This document shows, piece after piece, positions 8,458 through 17,354 of a stretch of DNA of 44,599 bases. Within the stretch, counting starts at the first letter, position 1. The number at the start of each line of letters is the position of its first letter. The stretch covers positions 1 through 44,599 of the forward strand of contig JAAESG010000231.1 in the NCBI GenBank assembly GCA_024229615.1. Reading direction: 5' to 3'. Position numbers and translations under genes: made by a program. This stretch comes from Gammaproteobacteria bacterium. Lineage in GTDB: Bacteria > Pseudomonadota > Gammaproteobacteria > GCA-001735895. Under the pieces are notes generated by a model that had not been told where the DNA came from, did no database searches, and worked only from the letters and a program-made list of their open reading frames with translations.

Positions 8458-10422
8458 ATGCGCATAGAGATTCTGAAGCCAATTTTCACTCCCATTATTG
8501 CTCTGGTCATGTTACTGGGACCCTTGCTCGGTTCCTCCGCATACGCCGCTTTATCTCGCCAACCTTACTTGCAGAGTGTCAGCGATACCCGAGTGGTTTT
8601 GCGTTGGAGAACGACGTCTTCGGCAACCAGCCGTGTGAGCTATGGCGCCAGTGTCGGTAATCTGAATACACACGTGGATGAAAGCGGTGCCCGTACCGAG
8701 CATGAGGTGGTGATTACAGGGCTGACCTCAGATACTCAGTATTACTACTCCGTCGGTCCCATATCGGGATCTATCGAGGCCGGAAATGACAGTAACCATT
8801 TTTTTACGACCGCTCCCTCGGTGGGCTCAAATCGCAAGATTCGCATTTGGGCCATTGGTGACCCCGGTACCGGAACCAGCAATCAACGCAACGTCAGGAA
8901 CGCATTTTACAATCTGGATAGTGTCAAAACCGATGTGGTGCTGACTTTGGGTGACAATGCTTATGACGATGGTAGCGACAGCGAATATACGAACAATTTT
9001 TTTAACGTTTACGAGGATTTGTTACGCCAGGCACCCGTGTGGGCGACACGTGGAAATCACGAGAGAAGTCTGAGTGCTCACCAGACTGCTTTTACGCATC
9101 CGACGAATGCCGAATCAGGTGGATTTGCGTCAGGATCCGAGCTTTATTATTCGTTTGATTACGGCAATATCCACTTTGTCTGTCTGGATTCTTTTACATC
9201 GTCCAATTTAAACGGCAACTCCATGTATACCTGGCTGGAAAATGACCTGGCCTCGACTACGCAGAACTGGATTATCGCGTTTTGGCATCACCCACCTTAC
9301 TCGCGTTCGAGCAACCACGATTCCAATAGCGAAAGTGGGCAACGAGTGACCCGTGAAAGAGCCAATCCAATTCTCGAAAGATACGGCGTTGATTTGCAGC
9401 TCGGCGGGCACAATCATTTTTATTCACGTACTGTTTTGATCAATAACCACTATGGGACGTCGGGTTCTTATAGCCAGGCGAATCATGCCGTTGACGCAGG
9501 TGATGGTCGCGAAAACAGCGATGGCGTTTACTACAAGGCGACGAATCCCGAGGGTGCGGTTTACGTTTTGGCGGGCAGTTCCGGGAAGATCGGTTATACG
9601 CCGATCCATCACCCGGCCAATTTTACCGAAGTATTGGAATTGGGGTCGATGGTTATCGACGTCGAAGGTGACCGCATGGACGTGCGTATGTTGCGTGAAA
9701 ACGGTGCGATACAGGATTATTTTACGATCACCAAATCGGTATCGGTAAACCAGGCGCCACAGGTCAATGCCGGTGCAAATCAATCGACCGATACCGCGTC
9801 GGCGATCAACCTCAACGCGACGGTCAGCGACGACGGTCTGCCGAGCAACACGTTGACTTATAGCTGGAGCAAGGTCAGTGGTCCGGGCACGGTCAGTTTC
9901 GGTAATGCCGGTCAGGTCGACACGACGGCATCGTTCTCGGCTGCGGGCGGTTACGTGTTGCGACTGGTGGCCAGTGACGGTGCGCTCAGCAGTAACGACA
10001 GTCTCAGCGTAACGGTATCGGCTACAAACCAGGCGCCGCAGGTCAATGCCGGATCGGACCGGTCGGTCGAAATCGGGGATTCAATCGACCTCGATGCCAC
10101 GGTGGGCGACGATGGTTTGCCGAGCAATACGATGATTTACAACTGGAGCAAAATCAGCGGTCCGGGTGATGTCATTTTCAGCGACGCCAGTCAGGTCGAT
10201 ACCAGCGCATTGATTTTTACTGCAGGGAGTTATGTTTTACAGCTCGAGGTCAGCGATAGCGTATTGACGACAAATGATCAGGTTAAAATTACAGTTGACG
10301 AAGAAGGTGGGGGCGGAAGCAGCGGAAGTGCCGGTTCAATCGATCTGAGCTTGCTTGTTGGATTCCTTATGTTGATTCTTTTACGCGCCGCGCCAGGTCT
10401 TGCTCCGGGAGGAAAACGATAA
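8458..10422 (+). CDS. Secreted purple-acid-phosphatase-like metallophosphoesterase with PKD-like repeats and GlyGly-CTERM tail
   Basis: The 654-residue product has a signal peptide (to about 30), an N-terminal fibronectin-III-like purple-acid-phosphatase domain (33-118) and a calcineurin-like catalytic domain. All seven family metal ligands are visible: Asp135 (GDPG), Asp166 and Tyr169 (GDNAYD), Asn200 (GNHE), His277 (HHPP), His318 and His320 (GHNH). Two tandem PKD/Ig-like modules follow (about 431-616). The end is Gly/Ser-rich, then a hydrophobic segment and basic tail, as in GlyGly-CTERM proteins processed by rhombosortase for surface display. It likely hydrolyses phosphate esters outside the cell. 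The ATG at 8458 has an AAAGGA-like site just upstream; a TTG at 8422 would add 12 residues. Confidence 0.85.
   Translation: MRIEILKPIFTPIIALVMLLGPLLGSSAYAALSRQPYLQSVSDTRVVLRWRTTSSATSRVSYGASVGNLNTHVDESGARTEHEVVITGLTSDTQYYYSVGPISGSIEAGNDSNHFFTTAPSVGSNRKIRIWAIGDPGTGTSNQRNVRNAFYNLDSVKTDVVLTLGDNAYDDGSDSEYTNNFFNVYEDLLRQAPVWATRGNHERSLSAHQTAFTHPTNAESGGFASGSELYYSFDYGNIHFVCLDSFTSSNLNGNSMYTWLENDLASTTQNWIIAFWHHPPYSRSSNHDSNSESGQRVTRERANPILERYGVDLQLGGHNHFYSRTVLINNHYGTSGSYSQANHAVDAGDGRENSDGVYYKATNPEGAVYVLAGSSGKIGYTPIHHPANFTEVLELGSMVIDVEGDRMDVRMLRENGAIQDYFTITKSVSVNQAPQVNAGANQSTDTASAINLNATVSDDGLPSNTLTYSWSKVSGPGTVSFGNAGQVDTTASFSAAGGYVLRLVASDGALSSNDSLSVTVSATNQAPQVNAGSDRSVEIGDSIDLDATVGDDGLPSNTMIYNWSKISGPGDVIFSDASQVDTSALIFTAGSYVLQLEVSDSVLTTNDQVKITVDEEGGGGSSGSAGSIDLSLLVGFLMLILLRAAPGLAPGGKR
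9748..10299 (+). repeat. Tandem duplication of the PKD-like module, 279-base period
   Basis: Unit one (from 9748) and unit two (from 10027) both begin AACCAGGCGCC and encode NQAPQVNAG, followed by matching DDGLPSNT, YxWSKxSGPG and QVDT blocks. Several runs are identical at DNA level, which points to recent duplication inside the phosphatase gene. Confidence 0.85.
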
Positions 10423-10585
10423 GATGTAGGCTGGTTGTTCGCAGGCCTGAAGCACTCGATACTGTCTCTGGCAAGAGTTATCCAACCGTTGACAACCCGA
10501 TTCATACTGCCACTGTTTACGACGATATCCCATGGTTGCTCTCCAGGTTCGATTGAAGGCCCGGCAAAGCCATCGGTACCGGTAC

Positions 10586-10597
10586 TGATTTAGATCA
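10586..10597 (+). promoter_or_regulatory. FNR/CRP-like dyad upstream of the CBS gene
   Basis: TGAT-N4-ATCA is a perfect dyad close to the FNR/ANR consensus (TTGAT-N4-ATCAA, first and last base different). It is centred about 96 bases before the CBS start. A TATACC at 10625-10630 could be a -10 element, which would put the site near -45. CRP-type binding is an alternative. Prediction only. Confidence 0.3.
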
Positions 10598-10687
10598 CGC
10601 AAGCCAGCTTAAATTGGATTATCATATACCAGTCTGGACCGACTCCGGTTCGATTGTAACTAAACCACGGCAACGGGGATAAGTTAA

Positions 10688-11116
10688 ATGAAACTAGCTG
10701 AACTGATACGCGGCAAGAGCCATGAAATTGTAAAGATCAAGGCGAATCAAAGTATTGCAGAAGCCGCGATCGCACTAGGTGAACATAAAATCGGTGCGTT
10801 ACTGGTAGAAGATCAGAATGGTGACATTGCCGGCATTCTGTCCGAGCGTGACATCGTAGGCGGAATGGCTCCGCATGGTGCCGATTTGCACGATGTCGCG
10901 GTATCCGAATTGATGACCGTGAACATAATACATTGTTCGCCACAAGATACGGTTAACGAGGCCATGGCGATGATGACCGATCGGCGTATTCGTCATCTGC
11001 CTGTTTTCGATGACGATGAACTGGTCGGCTTTATCAGTATTGGTGACCTCGTAAAATGCCGAATCATGGAAGTTCAGTCTGAAGCCGAGGCGCTGCGGCA
11101 ATACATTGCCTCCTGA
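10688..11116 (+). CDS. Tandem CBS-domain protein
   Basis: The 142-residue protein is essentially two CBS domains (about 5-62 and 73-130), with motifs GALLVEDQNGDIAGILSERDIV and RHLPVFDDDELVGFISIGDLVK. Paired CBS domains form a Bateman module that binds adenine nucleotides and signals energy state. There is no attached enzyme or transport domain, so it is a stand-alone sensor or a regulator acting in trans. Start chosen at the ATG preceded by GGGGATAAG. It stands alone, between long gaps on both sides. The upstream FNR-like dyad hints at oxygen or energy control, which is inference. Confidence 0.85.
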   Translation: MKLAELIRGKSHEIVKIKANQSIAEAAIALGEHKIGALLVEDQNGDIAGILSERDIVGGMAPHGADLHDVAVSELMTVNIIHCSPQDTVNEAMAMMTDRRIRHLPVFDDDELVGFISIGDLVKCRIMEVQSEAEALRQYIAS

Positions 11117-11499
11117 TTGAAGGTGGTAACAGAGCCTGACGGGTTTTGCCCACAGCTTCGTCCTGAGCGTATCCATTCCGATAACTCGTTGGTGCAACCC
11201 GTAGCAGCCCGGGACTCAACTGCTTTTCTCTAAGGCGCATCGGGTCAAAGCCGCGGGATGACGGGAGTGTTAGGCGGGGTGGCAGGAGTGTGGTGACACG
11301 CGCCGGTGCATTCGGTCTGGATAATCGGCCGAATGGCCGATCGATCCGGCTTCTAGCCGTAACCGGAAGCCACCAGTTAAAGCCGGTGGCTGTTCACGTT
11401 GTTGATGTATCGAAACCAGGGTCGCAAAACCACCTTGCTTGTCATTACTCGGAATCTGGCGTTCAATAGCCGGCCATATCCTTGCTGATGGAGAACCGA
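11117..11499. other. 383-base gap with two hairpins
   Basis: No gene seen. It holds ATCGGCC-GAAT-GGCCGAT at 11324-11341 and AGCCACC-N10-GGTGGCT at 11368-11391. Neither is followed by a T-run. They may be structured 3' or 5' untranslated RNA between the CBS and GST genes, or repeat remnants. Confidence 0.5.
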
Positions 11500-12108
11500 A
11501 TGAAGCTTATCTTTGCCGATGCTTCGCCATTTGCGCGTAAAGTTAGAGTTCTTATCCTGGAGCTCGGGCTCAAGGATTCGGTTGAATTGCAGGATCCCGG
11601 CGCGGTAACTCCGGTTTCTAACAACGACCAGCTGAATGCGATTAATCCGCTGGGTATGGTGCCCGCGTTGGAACTCGACAATGGCGAAAGCCTGTACGAC
11701 TCCCCGGTCATTTGTGAATATCTGAATCAGATCGCAGACGGACCTTTTTTCCCAGTCGATTCGATGCGCAGGATTCACACCCTGGGCCTGCAGGCACTCG
11801 GCGACGGTATTCTCGATCTTTCGGTCGCGTTGCGTTATGAATCTGCTATTCGACCGCAGGAACTGCAGTGGCAGAACTGGATCGATCATCAGAACGAAAA
11901 AATAGAACGCGCTCTCGATGTGCTGGAAAAGCGTTGTACGCAATTCGAATCTACTCCGTTGATCGGAGAGATCACTATCGCCTGTGTGCTCGGTTATCGG
12001 GATTTTCGCTTTGCAACCACGGACTGGCGTGTCGGACGTCCCGCGTTGACGCAGTGGTTTGATCTGATCATGCAGCGCGATAGTCTCGCGAGTACGATAC
12101 CGGCCTGA
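11500..12108 (+). CDS. Glutathione S-transferase family protein
   Basis: The 202-residue product has an N-terminal thioredoxin-like GST domain (about 1-75). Ser9 (DASPFARKV) is in the catalytic position of beta/omega-like bacterial GSTs, and a NPLGMVPALELDNGESLYDSPVICEYL segment carries the glutathione-binding cis-Pro and Glu/Ser pair. An all-helical C-terminal domain follows. It may conjugate or reduce electrophiles with glutathione; no substrate is implied by neighbours. The ATG at 11500 is chosen because GGAG lies six bases upstream. A longer frame from a TTG at 11482 is less likely. It converges with metY across a strong hairpin. Confidence 0.88.
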   Translation: MKLIFADASPFARKVRVLILELGLKDSVELQDPGAVTPVSNNDQLNAINPLGMVPALELDNGESLYDSPVICEYLNQIADGPFFPVDSMRRIHTLGLQALGDGILDLSVALRYESAIRPQELQWQNWIDHQNEKIERALDVLEKRCTQFESTPLIGEITIACVLGYRDFRFATTDWRVGRPALTQWFDLIMQRDSLASTIPA

Positions 12109-12188
12109 TCTACCGGGCAAGTCCAAAAACAAGAATTAACCAACACAACCTCACAAGTATTGTGCCGGGGGCGATGTGATTGCACGGT

Positions 12189-12223
12189 CATTCCGGGTAA
12201 GTGCGGAACACTTACCCGGAATG
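12189..12223. terminator. 15-bp hairpin between convergent GST and metY genes
   Basis: CATTCCGGGTAAGTG and its exact reverse complement flank a CGGAA loop. It lies 80 bases after the GST stop and 43 bases beyond the metY stop. T-runs are weak on both sides, so it is probably a bidirectional terminator of modest type or a 3'-end stabiliser. Confidence 0.6.
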
Positions 12224-12266
12224 TTAACAGTGGAGTATGACTGCTATATGCGAGGCAAATATCCGG

Positions 12267-13538
12267 CTATTTTGCCGCGTCCAGCGCCTGATCGATATCC
12301 GCAATAATATCCTTGATGTTTTCGATACCGATGGAAAGCCGTACCAGGTCCGGGGTTACGCCGGACGCCGCAAGCTCATCATCCGCGAGCTGTCGATGCG
12401 TCGTCGACGCTGGATGACAGGCAAGCGATTTGGCATCGCCAATATTCACCAGACGGGTGATGAGCTGCAATGCGTCAATGAACTTGGTGCAGGGTTCGAT
12501 ACCGCCCTCGATGCCGAAGGTTAGTATGCCTGATGCCTTGCCATTCATGTATTTGTCGGCCAGAGCCTTGTGAGGACTGCTGTCTAACCCGGCATATTTG
12601 ACCCACTCCACCTGGGGATGGCTTTCGAGATGCCTGGCAACCGCCAGCGTATTGTCGCATATTCTTTCCATGCGCAGCGGCAGGGTCTCCAGGCCCTGTA
12701 GGGCAAGGAAGGTATTCATTGGCGCCAGTGCGGCACCCATGTTACGCAAGGGTACGACGCGCGCGCGCAGAATGTAGGGAGGCAAACCGGTTTCGGTATA
12801 CACGACGCCGTGATAGGAAACATCCGGCTCGTTCAGACGTTTGAATCGATCCTTGTTGGCGACCCAGTCGAAATTATTCGAGTCGACAATCACGCCACCG
12901 ATGATGGTACCGTGCCCGCCAATGTACTTGGTCAACGAGTGTACAATGATATCGGCCCCCCACTGGAAGGGGTTGCATAGCATTGGTGATGCGACCGTGT
13001 TGTCGACGATGACCGGTACACCGTGGGCGTGTGCGATTTCGGCGACTTTTTCCAGATCGATGATATTTCCCGCGGGATTACCGATCGACTCGCAAAACAC
13101 AGCTTTGGTTTTATCGTCGATCAGCGCTGCCATCGAACCCAGGTCCTCTGGATCGACGAAGCGGGTCTCAATACCCATTTGCGGGAAAGTGTGTGCAAAC
13201 AGGTTGTAGGTGCCGCCGTAAAGCGTGGAGGTGGCGATGATGTTGTCACCGGCCTCGGTAATGGTTTGAATCGCGTAAGTCGTTGCAGCTTGCCCGGAAG
13301 CGAGGCCAAGCGCCGCGACCCCTCCTTCCATGTCCGCGATACGCTCTTCGAGCACTGCCGTGGTCGGATTCATGATGCGCGTATAGATGTTGCCCAGCAC
13401 CGCGAGATTGAACAAATCAGCGCCATGCTGAGTGTCGTCAAAGGCGTAGGCGGTGGTCTGGTAAATCGGAACGGCCACTGCATTGGTGGTGGGATCTGGG
13501 CTGTAGCCCGAGTGCACCGCTTTGGTTTCAATTTCCAT
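12267..13538 (-). CDS. metY: O-acetylhomoserine sulfhydrylase (aminocarboxypropyltransferase)
   Basis: The 423-residue protein is a Cys/Met metabolism PLP enzyme. The PLP lysine is Lys204 in HSLTKYIGGHG, and Asp179 (VDNTVASP) contacts the pyridine nitrogen. The N-terminal KAVHSGYSPDPTTNAVAVPIYQ block and the GNIYTRIMNPT loop with Tyr and Arg are typical of MetY. It makes homocysteine from O-acetylhomoserine and sulfide in the cytoplasm. Length matches the usual 425-430 residues, which separates it from the shorter MetB/MetZ type. AAGAGGA lies eight bases before the ATG. It is a single-gene unit with its own hairpin terminator; neighbours do not suggest a special role. Confidence 0.88.
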   Translation of the reverse strand: MEIETKAVHSGYSPDPTTNAVAVPIYQTTAYAFDDTQHGADLFNLAVLGNIYTRIMNPTTAVLEERIADMEGGVAALGLASGQAATTYAIQTITEAGDNIIATSTLYGGTYNLFAHTFPQMGIETRFVDPEDLGSMAALIDDKTKAVFCESIGNPAGNIIDLEKVAEIAHAHGVPVIVDNTVASPMLCNPFQWGADIIVHSLTKYIGGHGTIIGGVIVDSNNFDWVANKDRFKRLNEPDVSYHGVVYTETGLPPYILRARVVPLRNMGAALAPMNTFLALQGLETLPLRMERICDNTLAVARHLESHPQVEWVKYAGLDSSPHKALADKYMNGKASGILTFGIEGGIEPCTKFIDALQLITRLVNIGDAKSLACHPASTTHRQLADDELAASGVTPDLVRLSIGIENIKDIIADIDQALDAAK

Positions 13539-13831
13539 TATTAGTCCTCTTATTTTTGTCGATGTTTTAATTGTCTGGCCATTCTAGTCTTTTCTGTCCG
13601 ATAACCCAATTATTACGATATCGACTACCCGGCGGATATCCAGCACTTTGAGCAGGCTGATCGGGGTTAGCCGGAATAGGGCTCAGGCCGGTTACAAATT
13701 GCACAGTCTCATTTGGTATAAAAACTATCGATTCATCTTTCATATTCAATGGATTACGATAAATTGAGACCGACTGGCGAGATATTCAGGTTAGCTTCTG
13801 GCATGACACCAGGCAGGGACAACGGCGATGG

Positions 13832-14740
13832 TTATGCGTCCTGATTGGCCGAGATTTTTGCTTCGCGGTGAAACACATACATACCCGAGCCGACGATCAA
13901 CGCAACGCCAAGCCAGGTCACCGTATCCGGGAATTCGTTGAAGATGAGCAGGCCCAGAATCGTCGAGCCGATGATTTCAATATATTGAAACGGCGCCAGT
14001 ATGCCGATCGATGCCAATCGATAGGCGTGGGTAACCAGCAGGTGACAACCGGTTGCGATCACACCCAGAGCGCCGAGCAGTAACCACTGAGTCGTAGTTG
14101 GCCACACCGGGGCCAGAATCTCAATTTCGCTGTAGCTGCCATAACCGAGTGCAATGCTCATCACCAGGCAACCGAAAATGCCGGCAAAAAACTGCAACCT
14201 GATCGGATCTTCATGCCTGACCAGCTTGCGGGTCAAGACGATGTAAAATGAAAAGCAGGCGGCTGCGGCAACCGGGTACAGAGCCGCATAGCCAACTTGC
14301 GAAAAGGTGGGGCGGATAATAATTAAGGCACCGATAAAACCGAAGCTGATCGCTGATATGCGTCGCCAGTGAATCGCTTCACCGAAAATAAGTGCCGATA
14401 GCAAAGTGACTAGCAGGGGCTCGATAAAAAAGATCGAGATCGCGTCGGCCAGTGGCAGATAGGCCAGTCCGGAGAAAAAGCACAGGGTTGCGAACGCAAT
14501 CAGGGAACCGCGCGCGGCATGCAGAAACAGCGCGGGTGTAAACCACGGGCCGCTGGTTCTGAGCAGCAGTGGAAACATTAAGATGAACTGGAAAAAGAAA
14601 CGGCTCCAGGTCACCTGGCCGGACGAAACCGATCCTGCAAGCCATTTGGCGATCGCATCGATGCCGGGCAGTATCAGCATGGCGATGATCATCATGGCCA
14701 TTGCCCTGGCGGTGGGGTTGTTGCCAGGGCCTGTTAACAC
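13832..14740 (-). CDS. EamA/DMT-family transporter
   Basis: The 302-residue protein has about ten hydrophobic segments arranged as two EamA repeats (roughly 10-140 and 150-290), with the usual inner features ARGSLIAFATLCFFSGLAYLPLADAI and a PFQYIEIIGSTILGLLIFNE block in the second half. DMT proteins export or exchange metabolites; substrate cannot be told. The frame begins with GTG overlapping the last seven bases of the LysR gene, implying translational coupling. An ATG at 14701 is an alternative start that would shorten it by 13 residues. Linked to the sox regulator, it may handle an amine or glycine-related metabolite, which is inference. Confidence 0.82.
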   Translation of the reverse strand: MLTGPGNNPTARAMAMMIIAMLILPGIDAIAKWLAGSVSSGQVTWSRFFFQFILMFPLLLRTSGPWFTPALFLHAARGSLIAFATLCFFSGLAYLPLADAISIFFIEPLLVTLLSALIFGEAIHWRRISAISFGFIGALIIIRPTFSQVGYAALYPVAAAACFSFYIVLTRKLVRHEDPIRLQFFAGIFGCLVMSIALGYGSYSEIEILAPVWPTTTQWLLLGALGVIATGCHLLVTHAYRLASIGILAPFQYIEIIGSTILGLLIFNEFPDTVTWLGVALIVGSGMYVFHREAKISANQDA

Positions 14741-15660
14741 GATTTGGCTAAGAATCCCGGGTCCATAAAGTTTTGTCTTGCCAGCTCCATTTGTGCTAGC
14801 AAGCAGTCAATGAACGCTTTTCCCAGTATCGAAACCGGTTTGTCCCTGGGCCAGATAACTGCGATATCATAGGCTACCGGAGGGTCGAAACGGACAACTC
14901 GGATATTTTCCATGGGCTGGGAATCTATCGTAAACGGATCCACCAGCGCCGATCCCAGTTGCCGCTGTGCAAACGCCAGTGCGCTATGAAACAGCCGGGC
15001 CTGGCAGCGATCGTTCCAGACACAATCCCTGGCAGAAAAAATTTCACGTAAGCGGTGGTAAGTCATGTGTGCTGAGCCGAGGGTTATCAATGGTTCCCCG
15101 TGCAGGTCTCGTGGTGATATCAGTGTTTTGTGCGCCAGTCGATGATTCGCGGGCAGGACAAAAAAACATTCGTAGGAAAACATTTCGGCAACCAGGTTTT
15201 CATGTTCTATGGGGCCTTCGGCAACGCCAATCTCGATCATGTGATTGGAAACCAGCTCCTGAACTTTCACCGAAGATCGTGTCTGAAAAGAAATATTAAT
15301 ATCGGGTTTTTCCTGCAAGAAATCGCGTACCACGTTCGGCAGAAATTGCATCGATAGTTCCGGTAATGCGGCGATTTCGAGCCTGCCCCTGTCAAGCGCG
15401 CGTATCGCGGTGGCTTGTTCAATCACCCTGTCGAATCCGTTGATCGCGGGTTCGGTGGATTCTGCGAGGCGATAAGCTTCCGGGGTTGGTGTTAGTCGAC
15501 CATTGATACGATTGAACAATGTGAATCCGAGGGTGTGTTCGAGGCTGGCGATCAGGTTACTGACCCCCGGCTGGGAGATGCCGAGACGTCGAGCGGCGCC
15601 GGTTACAGTGCCAATATCCATGATGGAATGAAATGCCTGGATCTGTCTGAATTGAAGCAT
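14734..15660 (-). CDS. LysR-family regulator (OccR-like), divergent from soxBDAG
   Basis: The protein of about 308 residues has an N-terminal winged helix-turn-helix (FRQIQAFHSIMDIGTVTGAARRLGISQPGVSNLIASLE, residues 3-41) and a C-terminal type 2 periplasmic-binding effector domain. The helix-turn-helix most resembles OccR/NocR-type regulators of opine and amino acid catabolism. It is transcribed away from soxB, with an ATAAG-N11-CTTAT dyad right at its own start, the usual arrangement for autorepression plus activation of the divergent operon. A likely effector is sarcosine or a related N-methyl amino acid (inference). I choose the ATG at 15660; a GTG at 15678 would add six residues. It overlaps the EamA gene by seven bases. 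Confidence 0.85.
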   Translation of the reverse strand: MLQFRQIQAFHSIMDIGTVTGAARRLGISQPGVSNLIASLEHTLGFTLFNRINGRLTPTPEAYRLAESTEPAINGFDRVIEQATAIRALDRGRLEIAALPELSMQFLPNVVRDFLQEKPDINISFQTRSSVKVQELVSNHMIEIGVAEGPIEHENLVAEMFSYECFFVLPANHRLAHKTLISPRDLHGEPLITLGSAHMTYHRLREIFSARDCVWNDRCQARLFHSALAFAQRQLGSALVDPFTIDSQPMENIRVVRFDPPVAYDIAVIWPRDKPVSILGKAFIDCLLAQMELARQNFMDPGFLAKSC

Positions 15661-15661
15661 A

Positions 15662-15682
15662 ATAAGGCATAGTATCACTTAT
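15662..15682. promoter_or_regulatory. LTTR operator (T-N11-A type dyad)
   Basis: ATAAG-N11-CTTAT is a perfect dyad of the form bound by LysR-type regulators. It abuts the lysR start and is centred about 73 bases upstream of the start point predicted for the sox promoter, close to the usual recognition-site position. Confidence 0.6.
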
Positions 15683-15732
15683 AATGATGTGGTCTGCAAA
15701 AAAAACTATTAGATTGAATGGCGTAAAATCCC

Positions 15733-15738
15733 TATAAT
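15733..15738 (+). promoter_or_regulatory. Predicted -10 element of the sox operon
   Basis: A perfect TATAAT lies 69 bases before the soxB ATG. Only a poor -35 (TTAGAT, 18-base spacing) is present, as expected for an activator-dependent promoter. Confidence 0.45.
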
Positions 15739-15806
15739 TTGCGCCCTAATTATTTTTGATGACGAACATTCGCATCAATTGGAACAACACATGCAGGCGC
15801 TGGTTC

Positions 15807-17057
15807 ATGAGTAAGTATTCGATATTTTCACTGCTGCGTAACGCGATCAGTTATCACGAAAACTGGTCCGCCGCGTGGCGCAGTCCCGAACCCAAAAAAG
15901 AATACGATGCGTTAATTATCGGCGGCGGTGGTCACGGCCTTGCAACTGCGTACTACCTGGCCAAAGAGCATGGTATGACGAATATTGCGGTGCTCGAAAA
16001 GGGCTGGATCGGCGGCGGCAATACCGGGCGCAATACCACTATCGTGCGTTCCAACTATCTATGGGATGAATCCGCGCACCTTTACGAGAAATCGATGAAA
16101 CTGTGGGAAGGTTTGAGCCAGGATTTAAACTATAACGTCATGTTCAGTCAGCGCGGGGTGTATAACCTCGGACACAATCTGCAGGATATGCGCGATATTC
16201 GGCGCCGCGTCAACGCCAACCGCTTGAACGGCATCGATGGTCACGTCGTTACGCCAGAAGAGATCAAGCGTGCGATTCCCGAAATCAATATCGACCAGGG
16301 CTGCCGTTACCCGATTCTGGGCGCTTCGTTTCAACCGCGTGGCGGCGTTGCACGTCACGATGCCGTGGCATGGGGTTTTGCGCGTGGCGCGGACATGCGC
16401 GGGGTCGACATCATTCAGAATTGTGAAGTTACCGCGATCCGTCAGCACAATGGCGCGGTTACCGGGGTCGAAACCACGCGCGGTGCGATCGATGCGAAGA
16501 AGATAGGCGTGGTGGTTGCCGGACACTGCTCGGTGCTCGCGGAAATGGCTGGTTTCCGCATGCCGATCGAGAGTCACCCGCTGCAAGCGCTGGTATCCGA
16601 ACCGATCAAGCCGGTGATCAACACCGTCATCATGTCGAACGCGGTGCACGGTTATATCAGCCAATCGGATAAGGGCGACCTGGTCATCGGTGCTGGAATC
16701 GACAGTTACAACGGTTATGGTCAGCGGGGCAGTTTCCCGACCATCGAACATACCGTTGCGGCGATTTGTGAAATGTTTCCAATCTTCAGACGTGTACGCA
16801 TGAACCGCCAGTGGGGCGGCATCGTCGACACCGCTCCCGACGCCTGTCCGATCATCGGTAATACCCCGGTCAAGGGATTGTATTTTAACTGTGGTTGGGG
16901 AACCGGCGGTTTCAAGGCTACACCTGGATCAGGCTGGGTGTTTGCGCACAATGTCGCTACCGGTGAACCCCATGAATTGAATCGGGCTTTCGCACTGGAT
17001 CGTTTCGTGACCGGTTTTCTCATCGATGAACACGGCGCTGCCGGTGTCGCGCACTAG
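15807..17057 (+). CDS. soxB: Sarcosine oxidase, beta subunit
   Basis: The 416-residue FAD-dependent subunit of heterotetrameric sarcosine oxidase opens with [16 protein letters not shown], typical of the family. The FAD fold is IIGGGGHG near 37-44. His184 in [11 protein letters not shown] matches the region where FMN is covalently attached in known enzymes. The [18 protein letters not shown] block is at the C-terminal end. SoxB oxidises sarcosine to an imine that yields glycine, with the methyl group moving to THF on SoxA. The ATG at 15807 gives the canonical N-terminus; a 17-residue longer frame starts at 15756. It is first of soxBDAG, 12 bases before soxD. It acts in the cytoplasm. Confidence 0.93.
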   Translation: MSKYSIFSLLRNAISYHENWSAAWRSPEPKKEYDALIIGGGGHGLATAYYLAKEHGMTNIAVLEKGWIGGGNTGRNTTIVRSNYLWDESAHLYEKSMKLWEGLSQDLNYNVMFSQRGVYNLGHNLQDMRDIRRRVNANRLNGIDGHVVTPEEIKRAIPEINIDQGCRYPILGASFQPRGGVARHDAVAWGFARGADMRGVDIIQNCEVTAIRQHNGAVTGVETTRGAIDAKKIGVVVAGHCSVLAEMAGFRMPIESHPLQALVSEPIKPVINTVIMSNAVHGYISQSDKGDLVIGAGIDSYNGYGQRGSFPTIEHTVAAICEMFPIFRRVRMNRQWGGIVDTAPDACPIIGNTPVKGLYFNCGWGTGGFKATPGSGWVFAHNVATGEPHELNRAFALDRFVTGFLIDEHGAAGVAH

Positions 17058-17069
17058 GAGATAAAGACT

Positions 17070-17354
17070 ATGTTTTTAATCGAATGTCCCTGGTGTGGCG
17101 AACGCGACGAAACCGAGTTTTCCTGTGTTGGTGAAGCGCATATCGTGCGTCCGCTCGAACCCGGGAAATTGAGCGATGACGCGTGGGCCGACTATCTATT
17201 CATGCGTAAGAACCCAAAAGGTGCGCACCGCGAACAATGGTTGCACGCGGCCGGTTGCAGGCGCTACTTCAATGCCGAACGTGACACGGTCACCTACAAA
17301 ATCGGTTCAACCTACAAGATTGGTGAAGCACCTCCGAGCGAGGGCAAACAATGA
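17070..17354 (+). CDS. soxD: Sarcosine oxidase, delta subunit
   Basis: The 94-residue zinc-binding subunit has Cys6 and Cys9 (IECPWCG) plus His59 and Cys63 (WLHAAGCRRYF), exactly the ligand pattern and numbering of known SoxD. The central DDAWADYLFMRKNPKG and C-terminal TYKIG segments also match. It is structural, bridging the alpha and beta subunits. AGGAGA lies seven bases before the ATG, and its last four bases overlap the soxA start (ATGA), so translation is coupled. Confidence 0.95.
   Translation: MFLIECPWCGERDETEFSCVGEAHIVRPLEPGKLSDDAWADYLFMRKNPKGAHREQWLHAAGCRRYFNAERDTVTYKIGSTYKIGEAPPSEGKQ

Noticed and set aside
11377-12132. 251-codon open frame antisense to the GST gene
   Set aside because: It is a mirror of the GST codon pattern with no domain signature or ribosome site.
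13567-13749. 60-codon minus-strand frame upstream of metY
   Set aside because: No motif, no conserved-looking composition and no ribosome site; more likely promoter DNA.
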